From Paenibacillus_E sp964253085 (GTDB lineage: Bacteria; Bacillota; Bacilli; Paenibacillales; NBRC-103111), in contig NZ_CAXUQH020000002.1 in NCBI RefSeq assembly GCF_964253085.1, positions 1-64,000 of the forward strand: a stretch of 64,000 bases of DNA, in the 5' to 3' direction. Position numbers and translations under genes: made by a program. Of this stretch, positions 37,041 through 43,959 are shown piece by piece. Below the pieces are notes generated by a model. It made no database searches and was not told the origin of the DNA. It worked only from the letters and a program-made list of their open reading frames with translations. Numbering within the stretch: position 1 is the stretch's first letter; every line of letters begins with the position of its first letter.

Positions 37041-39686
37041 CTACAATAGACCCAGCTCGCGGGCACGTATTAGTGCTTCGGTGCGCCTCTGGACCTGTAA
37101 TTTGGCGAAAATATTCTGATTATGCCCTTTAACCGTACTCAAGGCGACGAAAAGCTGTTCGCTTATCTCACGATTCGAGAGTCCTTGTGCAATGAGCTGT
37201 AGTACTATTAACTCGCGCTCACTCAAAGGTTCGATATGAGGTTGAACATTCGGAGTTGGGCGCAGAACAGAATTGTCTCTATTCTTTTGCTTGTCAACAA
37301 TGAAGACAGCTAGTAGTTTACCTATATAGTCAGTCATATTCCCATGGGCAGCAGCTTTAGATAATAATCCTGCTATTGGTTTACCTTCATCGAGGAAGAT
37401 GCGGATGAAGCCACCTGGCTCTGCCAGCGTTAGCGCATCAATAAGAAGTTTAGTAGCGGCTTTTTTCTCGCCGTGTGCTTGTAGAGCAATAGATTGTAGA
37501 ATCATAACCTTGAGCCGTTCATCCTCCCAACCCTTAGCCTCCAACTGTTCAAGCAACGGCCCCAGCAAAGCCAATGCTGAGGACATATCTCCCAAGGCCA
37601 TGTGTACCCTCGCCTGACTGATTGGGAGTTCGTGCGACTGAGCCAGTTGAGCCGCTGCTCCCAAATCCCCTTGTTGAAGCAATATATGCACTTCTGCAGC
37701 AGCAACCTCTGGTATCAGATGCACGAAATTATACTGCCGTACGGACTGACCGACCTCAGCTAGAGCTGCAGCCGCGCCTGTCACATCTCCTTGGGCAAAC
37801 TTCAGACGGGCGAGAAATACCTCACAACAAATGAATCTGTCCGTGTTCTCTACTTGGCGCGCCAGTTGGACACTCCATTGTCCGTGTTGTAAAGCGGCAT
37901 CCAAGTCGTTCCACTGATAGTAAATACGGGCTAGGCCAATATGCGCTTCGCAGGCAATCGGAATCGGCGGATCGCCTGCCATTTGCAAGACGCGTCGGTA
38001 GGTTTGGGCCGCAAGATCGAGCTTGTTGTCTGCTTCCTGTATATTTCCCAAGCCGATAGTAGCCAGAATGTTAATAAGGTTATGCCCAATTTTTTGGCTC
38101 ATAGTAATAGCCTCGGTATAGGCTTGGTATGCTGCGACACGATCTCCTTGAAGATAGCAGGCATAACCCAGTGCCCACATCGTGGCATTGCGGACAGGTA
38201 GGTTGTTCGGATGCAAATATTCCAATGCGCGACTTGATTGGGTAATGATGGTTTCTACCTGATGCTGACTAACAGCCACAGTGGCCCGTAATTGGGCGAT
38301 ATGTCCTACGAGGTCTCGTATATTGTCGTTTAACTCATTGCTTTGAAGTGCTGCTTCAGCAGCTTGAAATTTCTTTTCGATACCAGTCAATCGGTTGGCG
38401 AACAGTAATGCCGAGGTATACATCACCCATAACGATGGCCTAGCATCTAGTACCGTCGTTGGCTGTGACTCCAGCCAGTTTAGTACAGGAGCCACGGCAC
38501 CACGATAGTGCAGGGGCATCCCCTTTCCTTCTACAAGGATCGCGGCGCGCTCAACATCATTTGCGGTAACAGCGTGGTGCAAAGCTTCAATCTCCAGGCC
38601 ATTGTCTTCATACCAAGCACTGGCACGTATGTGTAATTCGGCCAATCCTTCATCTCCTGTTGACGAAGAGATGATCTGTAGCAGTCGTTGTCGAAGAAAA
38701 TCAGCGAAAAGATGGTGATAGCGGTACCAACGCCGCTCATTGTCCAAGGGGCAGATAAATAAGTTAGCATGTTCAAGATATTCTAGTCTTTCTTGCCCAA
38801 GACCTGAGATGCGCAGAACGGCATCACAAAGCGGACCACACAGGCGGTCGAGGATAGATGTGCGCAGCAAAAAAGTCTGAATGCTCTCGGGTTGCTGAAG
38901 CAGAACTTCTTCCATCAGATAGTCCAACACAAAATGGTGGCTGCCAGTGAAAGATTTGATGAAATTATTGGAATCTTTATGTCCCTGCAAGGAAATCGCC
39001 GCTAACTGCAGGCCGGCAATCCACCCTTCGGTGCGGTTTTCAAGTAGTGCGATGTCTTCCGATGAGAGGTTCAAGCCCATCACCCCGTTGAGAAATCCCG
39101 CTGCCTCGGAGTTGGAAAAACGTAAGTCTGTGATGCGTAGCTCGTTTAATTGGGCTCGAGCACGTAACCGAGCCAAGGGTATGTGTGGATCTTCACGCGT
39201 GGCGATGACCAGGTGCATGTTTGGTGGCAGGTACTCAATAAGAAAGGTGAGAGCATTGTCAACCAATTTGGTATCTATAACATGGTAATCGTCAAGGACT
39301 AGGACGAAATCATCTGGTATAGTAGTGATTTCATTCAGTAGGGCTGTCAGAATCGATTCAGTTGACGGTGGCTGAGGGGATTGCATCACACCTAACAAGC
39401 CTTCTCCAATATTCGCCGAAATCGTCTGTAAAGCGGCAACGAAGTAGGTTAAAAAGCGTGTAGAATCGTTATCCCCTTTGTCCAGCGACAGCCAAGCGGC
39501 CGGTCGCCCGCAAGCGGTGAGCCATTCTCTGACCAGCGTGGTTTTACCAAAACCGGCAGAAGCAGATATAATTGTCAATTTTCGGTGCAGACCTTCATTC
39601 AGTCGCTCGATCAGACGTGAGCGGAGGACAAATGTAGACCGAGACGGAGGAATATATAGTTTAGTAGCTAAAATTGGAATATTCAT
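37041..39686 (-). CDS. MalT-type STAND ATPase/LuxR regulator, copy 2
   Basis: 881 residues with the same domain order as copy 1: Walker A 'SAGFGKTT', Walker B-like 'VLVLDDYH', helical repeats, and a LuxR HTH 'LSERELIVLQLIAQGLSNRE' / 'TVKGHNQNIFAKLQV'. The recognition helix differs from copy 1 (HNQN instead of YNRR), which fits a different operator. The ATG at 39686 has no clear ribosome site. A decayed small gene follows directly; the intact small gene 2 is 490 bp further on. Confidence 0.9.
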   Translation of the reverse strand: MNIPILATKLYIPPSRSTFVLRSRLIERLNEGLHRKLTIISASAGFGKTTLVREWLTACGRPAAWLSLDKGDNDSTRFLTYFVAALQTISANIGEGLLGVMQSPQPPSTESILTALLNEITTIPDDFVLVLDDYHVIDTKLVDNALTFLIEYLPPNMHLVIATREDPHIPLARLRARAQLNELRITDLRFSNSEAAGFLNGVMGLNLSSEDIALLENRTEGWIAGLQLAAISLQGHKDSNNFIKSFTGSHHFVLDYLMEEVLLQQPESIQTFLLRTSILDRLCGPLCDAVLRISGLGQERLEYLEHANLFICPLDNERRWYRYHHLFADFLRQRLLQIISSSTGDEGLAELHIRASAWYEDNGLEIEALHHAVTANDVERAAILVEGKGMPLHYRGAVAPVLNWLESQPTTVLDARPSLWVMYTSALLFANRLTGIEKKFQAAEAALQSNELNDNIRDLVGHIAQLRATVAVSQHQVETIITQSSRALEYLHPNNLPVRNATMWALGYACYLQGDRVAAYQAYTEAITMSQKIGHNLINILATIGLGNIQEADNKLDLAAQTYRRVLQMAGDPPIPIACEAHIGLARIYYQWNDLDAALQHGQWSVQLARQVENTDRFICCEVFLARLKFAQGDVTGAAAALAEVGQSVRQYNFVHLIPEVAAAEVHILLQQGDLGAAAQLAQSHELPISQARVHMALGDMSSALALLGPLLEQLEAKGWEDERLKVMILQSIALQAHGEKKAATKLLIDALTLAEPGGFIRIFLDEGKPIAGLLSKAAAHGNMTDYIGKLLAVFIVDKQKNRDNSVLRPTPNVQPHIEPLSERELIVLQLIAQGLSNREISEQLFVALSTVKGHNQNIFAKLQVQRRTEALIRARELGLL

Positions 39687-40638
39687 TAATTAAATATAAC
39701 ACAGACGCACAGTTAATGAGAATGCATTAGTAAATTTACATTTACGCGCCAACATCCCTTTTCTTCAAACAATAATAGTCAGCAAGTGTTTTATGCTTGG
39801 GTTAGTCCCTCTTCGATTAATTCTACTTCCAAACTGCCCCTTAGCTTTACAGTGATGGTATTATACGCAGCATTCAGGCGCAGATACTGCTTTTGCTCAC
39901 ATGGCAAATCACTAGAGACGTATTCTTCTTGATTGAGCGCAAATAATGCAATTTCCCTGCTAGTGGTATCGTGATTCTAGTGCATTTGACTTACCCGGTA
40001 ACCTGTCCGAGCACAAACTATAAAGAAGATAGAGCGGGTCTAGCATTTTATAATAATACAACTCAGAAAAAAAGAATTTGTTCTGGATGGGGAACAATGT
40101 GCCAACTATAATAAGGGTGTGAAAGCACCATCCGCATGATTTGTAAGATCTTTCTCTTACGTAATGAGTCTCGTCATTGCCCAACCAAATGGCTCTTTCC
40201 GCACACATTTTAATCCTAGGGCCCGTCAATAATTCTTTAATGCAATTACCTAGTAACTTTTTTTTAATCTACTAATTAAATAATTTTTTATTAAAAACTC
40301 AATTGCTTTTCTATAGCCAGGACCACAAATTAATTCAATCCACTTTGTTCAGCTTGAAGAGATTGATTGTGAATAGCAGAGAATTGAGGTGATATCTCTA
40401 CTATTTCGCTTTGGAAATTCCTTTTTTCAAAAGCAGTTGGTTGCAAGTCTACTAGTTTTATATCAGCTGTCTTGCATATCGGAGTGCACAGAAAGCTCGA
40501 AAATATCCGTTAGAATTTGCGGAATTGGCCGTAAAAAATAAGAAAAGTAGGTGAAGACTTCTTTAGGGATATTATTAGTAGAATGTTGGCACGGTGCCAC
40601 GATGATCGCATAAAACACAAAAAAAGAGTCCCTAAAAG
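39687..40638. other. Region of decayed sequence
   Basis: Apart from the fragment at 39791-39976 it contains only short frames. One leftward frame (40229-39960) includes 'AIWLGNDETHYVRE', which reads like part of a real protein but is soon lost. Another short rightward stretch near 40482-40555 reads 'KARKYPLEFAELAVKNKK'. None is intact. Confidence 0.4.
39791..39976 (-). pseudogene. Unrecognised C-terminal gene fragment
   Basis: 61 open codons with good protein character ('LPCEQKQYLRLNAAYNTITV', ending 'ELIEEGLTQA' then TAA), but no start codon and a stop directly upstream (39977-39979). It is the 3' end of a lost leftward gene. Family unknown. Confidence 0.45.
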
Positions 40639-40673
40639 AAAAAACCGAGCCTCTAGAATCGCTTCTAAGGCTC
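40639..40673 (-). terminator. Terminator of the lipoprotein gene
   Basis: GAGCCTTAGAA / TTCTAGAGGCTC stem with a one-base bulge, followed on the transcribed strand by GG and T6. It lies 38 bp after the stop codon at 40712. Confidence 0.85.
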
Positions 40674-40711
40674 CACAACCAAATCAAGCACATACACGAT
40701 GAGTGTTCGAA

Positions 40712-41767
40712 TTATGGAGTGGCACTAATTGTCACCCTAAAAGCTTGTTCATTGTTACTACCCTTCCTAAAGGATAATTCGTTATCACCTGTTTTATAAA
40801 TTATGAAGAGGACACCTTCTTCATCCAAATCTTCTTCCGTAGGTTTTCCTAGTGTGTTGATTATTTCATCACGGCTTGCTTTGGTGGTTGTAAATATGTT
40901 ATTAACCGTTTTCGTTGTCTCATCATAAAAGTAAAGGCAGTCACTGTACTTCATATACTTTCCGCCCTCATAATATTCTTCCTCTTCAGGGTTCCCTAAG
41001 GTATCTTTAATTTCCGTTGTCGACGCACCTAAACTATATTTAATTCCAGTCAGTTGACCAATCTTAGCTGACTCAAGGGTCTTGGCATTTATAACAAACT
41101 TTCCGTTTAAATTCTTCCTAACTACACTGTAATCCCAGCTCATTGTATCAGTGATATCATATAACTTGTCTAAAAAGGATGAAGATAGTTGTTCTTGCCC
41201 CACCTCGACACTTTCAACAACAGGTTCTCTATTTTTATATGTGATACCGAAGCTCACAAAATTCGTTTTACCGATAACATAAACTTCCCTAGCTAAATTA
41301 CCCAGTGAGGAGTTTTCAGAATATCCTTTAATAGAAAATCCTTTATATTTATTAACAACTTCCTCAAAAGTGCTCCCAATACCAACGTCCTTTAGTGTCC
41401 TGAATTCTTGGTCTTTGGATTTTATCACACTTATCTTCTCATCAATAATTGCAAATACAAGCTTAGGGTACTGATATGCTGTAATCCCATCTTTAACAGA
41501 TTTGTTTTGTGGTACCCCTAGCTTGCTTACTAACGAATCTTTTGAGTCCCCTACCTTTAAGCCGTAAACCATATAATGATTGCCTGTTATATCTGTATCA
41601 TCTATTACTCTTTTAACATTATCGATTACTTGCGTTGCGATTACTTCAGTTCTCTTTAGATTACCTGTATTATCAGATATTTTTGAAAAAGTCGTTACAT
41701 CACAACCACCAGCAAACAGAACGACTCCCATAATAGCAATCAATTTCGATACATTTTTACGAAGCAC
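40712..41767 (-). CDS. Lipoprotein with repeated SmpA/BamE-like or DUF4309-like segments
   Basis: 351 residues. The signal peptide ends with lipobox 'FAGGC' (Cys22). The mature chain has three or four segments of the type 'GDSKDSLVSKLGVPQNKS', 'GIGSTFEEVVNKYKGFSI', 'GASTTEIKDTLGNPEEEEYY' and 'KASRDEIINTLGKPTEEDLD', each a short helix followed by Gly-x-Pro and strands that read a flexible charged loop. This matches the DUF4309/SmpA-OmlA style of extracytoplasmic repeats. Surface-anchored; function unknown. Monocistronic with its own terminator. Confidence 0.8.
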   Translation of the reverse strand: MLRKNVSKLIAIMGVVLFAGGCDVTTFSKISDNTGNLKRTEVIATQVIDNVKRVIDDTDITGNHYMVYGLKVGDSKDSLVSKLGVPQNKSVKDGITAYQYPKLVFAIIDEKISVIKSKDQEFRTLKDVGIGSTFEEVVNKYKGFSIKGYSENSSLGNLAREVYVIGKTNFVSFGITYKNREPVVESVEVGQEQLSSSFLDKLYDITDTMSWDYSVVRKNLNGKFVINAKTLESAKIGQLTGIKYSLGASTTEIKDTLGNPEEEEYYEGGKYMKYSDCLYFYDETTKTVNNIFTTTKASRDEIINTLGKPTEEDLDEEGVLFIIYKTGDNELSFRKGSNNEQAFRVTISATP

Positions 41768-41851
41768 AAGTTTTCTCCCCCATTTTTCCTACAGTAATCA
41801 AATGAAATTTTACACCAAATTTATATTAGAATCCTTTATAAAACTAAACAA

Positions 41852-41886
41852 GAAAGCCCTAAGAGACGCTTTCCCTCAGGGCTTTC
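41852..41886. other. Hairpin upstream of the lipoprotein gene
   Basis: Perfect 9-bp stem GAAAGCCCT / AGGGCTTTC with a 17-nt loop. It lies 85 bp upstream of the lipoprotein start. No strong T-run (TTGTTTAGTTTT on the minus strand), so either a weak terminator of an upstream unit or a leader structure. Confidence 0.4.
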
Positions 41887-42743
41887 GCTTTGTCCGATGC
41901 TTTCGGTTCAATAGTATATTACCATCTACTTCCAGACTTATCTATCTTTATTTTGTAAAACTCTGTAATGTATATCGCTTTTGCATCGTACAGAATGTAA
42001 ATCACAATCGGAATAAGCTGGCTGTCCGCGTTACAAAGTACATATATCCCATGATCGGTCTAAATATTGTAGAGCTGATGGATCTCGCTTTAGTCCGTTA
42101 ATAAAAAAGGGGCAGTTCTCGCCTCGGTGTCGAGAACGATTCTCCCTAATAATGAATTACTTTTTAGCCTTTTTTAACATGTATGAAACCTTTATATGCT
42201 GCCACGTTTCCACCTACCCAAACGCTACCACGATTAATTTATGCCATGCCCCCCTTAATATGAAAATTTCTTACGTGTCGCAAACGAAGAGATACCGATA
42301 TCAAAGTCTTCTCATCCTCAGAAAGCTTGTCCAACGCCTGTTCAACGGTTCCATGAATAACTTGAGCTGCTGATCCACATCGTCAAACTCAAATGTGGCT
42401 TTAGCGCTTCGATAGCATGTAGCTCAGAATACCTTTTGCCTTCCAACTAAGATGCTTGTCCAGCTACAGCGATCCAATGGATTCCACTCATCAGAAATAG
42501 ATTAGGCGGCTTTCGAATTTATCTACCGCGCTGATAAATAACAAGAAAAGCCATTTGACCCATAAGGGGAATAGGATTGGTTTTATACCAAAAACCTAAA
42601 CTTTCCCATTATGAAATCAAATGGCTTTCTTTACGTTATCACCTATAAACATAGTACGGTTACTTGTTGCATGTGTATTGCACCCTAAAGATGAACGCCC
42701 ATACTGGGCTCACAAATATAGAATTCCTACAGCCCAAATTCTC
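41887..42743. other. Gene-poor region with possible gene debris
   Basis: A leftward open stretch ending with TAA at 42239-42241 reads 'QALDKLSEDEKTLISVSLR', reminiscent of a helix-turn-helix or sigma-like segment, but has no start and is too short to assign. A large imperfect inverted repeat lies at 42547-42628. Confidence 0.35.
42547..42628. repeat. 82-bp imperfect palindrome (MITE-like or large terminator)
   Basis: AAAGCCATTTGA pairs with TCAAATGGCTTT at the ends. Inside, CATAAGGGGAA pairs imperfectly with TTCCCATTATG. It lies about 120 bp beyond the stop of the membrane-protein gene and could end that operon, but the size and terminal repeats also resemble a small non-autonomous element. 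Confidence 0.55.
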
Positions 42744-43427
42744 CTAGACTTGCTTACGCCGTTCCGACCAAAGCGCATAGCCCAGCCAGGCCAAAGCTAT
42801 CCCCACCGGAATCGCAACTTTCGGCTCGTGCTCGGGCGGAAGCAGCGAAGCCACGGGGGACAACACGGACCCGACGGCAAGCAGAACGGCCGCCAAGCGC
42901 GGCATGATGCCGGCACGGAATGTCGCGATGCCAAACAGCAGGCCTCCGAGAATATACAGGGACCCTGTTAGCGACCATACATTTGCGAGGACTCCGAGGT
43001 TCGTCTCGCCGGTGAAGCTCCCTATGAAGCCCTCCGCAAGCGTCGGCGCCTCGGTTGCCAACAGCGGCAAGATAGTGACTTCGGCGAAGGTAAAGAGCGC
43101 TGTGAGCATCCAACTTAGGCAATACAGGAGATAGCCGGCCAGACCAAGCCACCCAGCTTCTTTCACTTGCCTGGCGTAGAGCCCCGTGATGCCGAGGACG
43201 AAGAAGAAGCACATGGCAGTGGCCAAGGCGTGGACGATTACCCATTGGGTGGTGGTGACTGACGAAAGAATGTTAGCTTGATGGAACATCCCAATAGCAA
43301 CCGCGTAAATTATCCCTGCCACCATAACTAACAGACCTGCCCAACGGATGAGGCTCGAGGTTTTTATCTTCATGTTGCTCTCCTGATTGTTTCCTTTAAT
43401 AACTGCAGTATTACGATTGGCATTCAT
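42744..43427 (-). CDS. Multi-pass membrane protein, DUF4386-like, of the copy-3 module
   Basis: 227 residues with six predicted membrane segments ('LIRWAGLLVMVAGIIYAVAI', 'ALATAMCFFFVLGITGLYA', 'LAGYLLYCLSWMLTALFTF' and others). Two starts are well supported: the ATG at 43427 (GGAGAG, overlapping the small-gene stop as ATGA) and the ATG at 43373 (CAGGAGAG). The 4-nt overlap implies translational coupling with the small protein. It is visibly GC-richer than its neighbours, as are small gene 3 and most of MalT copy 3, suggesting transfer as a unit. It may be the effector or membrane target of the module. Confidence 0.78.
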   Translation of the reverse strand: MNANRNTAVIKGNNQESNMKIKTSSLIRWAGLLVMVAGIIYAVAIGMFHQANILSSVTTTQWVIVHALATAMCFFFVLGITGLYARQVKEAGWLGLAGYLLYCLSWMLTALFTFAEVTILPLLATEAPTLAEGFIGSFTGETNLGVLANVWSLTGSLYILGGLLFGIATFRAGIMPRLAAVLLAVGSVLSPVASLLPPEHEPKVAIPVGIALAWLGYALWSERRKQV

Positions 43428-43735
43428 GAGTTTCTCTCCTTTATCGAACGATTAAAATTTGAATCGGTGTTGAAATCTAGCCCACTCGCCTGTTTGGGAT
43501 GAACCTGAATGACCGAGACCAACGGCAGGCAGAGATCACGCACTCCCCTCAGAAAGCCATGTAATGCGGCCTGATCGGCCACTGGGCCAAAGAGGATGGT
43601 TGTTCCGTCGCTTTCGTGGGTAAAGCATAGACCCTCAAACCGATCGACCCACCGGGTATCAAGATGTCCCTTGATGCGAATTTCGTACAGTCCAGGCTCT
43701 TGATGGTCTTCCGTTGATACATTTGGTTTACTCAT
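43424..43735 (-). CDS. Small MalT-associated protein, copy 3
   Basis: 103 residues, longer than copies 1 and 2 at both ends. Core: 'LYEIRIKGHLDTRWVDRFEG', 'DQAALHGFLRGVRDLCLPLV'. AAGGAGAC precedes the ATG. It overlaps the membrane-protein gene by 4 nt. Its promoter region carries a GTGGTGA operator array, and a terminator separates it from MalT copy 3, so it is its own transcription unit rather than simply co-transcribed with the regulator. Conserved across the three copies are the I-R-[IV]-K-G-H-L strand, the Asp before the aromatic or Phe-Gly-Gly turn, and D-Q-A-A-L-H-G. Confidence 0.85.
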   Translation of the reverse strand: MSKPNVSTEDHQEPGLYEIRIKGHLDTRWVDRFEGLCFTHESDGTTILFGPVADQAALHGFLRGVRDLCLPLVSVIQVHPKQASGLDFNTDSNFNRSIKERNS

Positions 43736-43811
43736 TCCGCGTCTCCTTCATATTCATTCTGGGGATGTATCTCCACATCGTCGTTCCTTTCTTGATAAAA
43801 TGATACACAAT

Positions 43812-43857
43812 GATGTGGTGAGTCGGCATCACCACATGTGGTGATTGATGTGGTGAT
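43812..43857. promoter_or_regulatory. GTGGTGA operator array, small gene 3
   Basis: ATGTGGTGA occurs at 43813, 43836 and 43848 (intervals 23 and 12). The middle copy is half of the perfect 18-bp palindrome ATCACCACATGTGGTGAT (43828-43845). It lies 77-122 bp upstream of small gene 3. Confidence 0.75.
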
Positions 43858-43885
43858 TTATCAATCAGGAGGCTGTGCGGGAATG

Positions 43886-43925
43886 AGAAAAAAACCCTGT
43901 ACATGATTTACCAAACATGCCAGGG
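43886..43925 (-). terminator. Terminator of MalT copy 3
   Basis: On the transcribed strand CCCTGGCATG pairs with CATGTACAGGG (one bulge), followed by T7. It lies 35 bp after the MalT stop. Confidence 0.85.
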
Positions 43926-43959
43926 TCGGAGTTTTTTGGGGGTGGTATATAGGAGCTCG

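Noticed and set aside
40463..40693. 76-codon leftward ORF
   Set aside because: It runs through the terminator of the lipoprotein gene and has no ribosome site.
41580..42101. 173-codon rightward ORF
   Set aside because: Its first half is antisense to the lipoprotein signal-peptide region; nothing recognisable in the rest.
42621..43134. Rightward and second-frame ORFs opposite the membrane-protein gene
   Set aside because: High GC makes long shadow frames; the leftward frame has membrane segments, ribosome sites and homology to its operon context.
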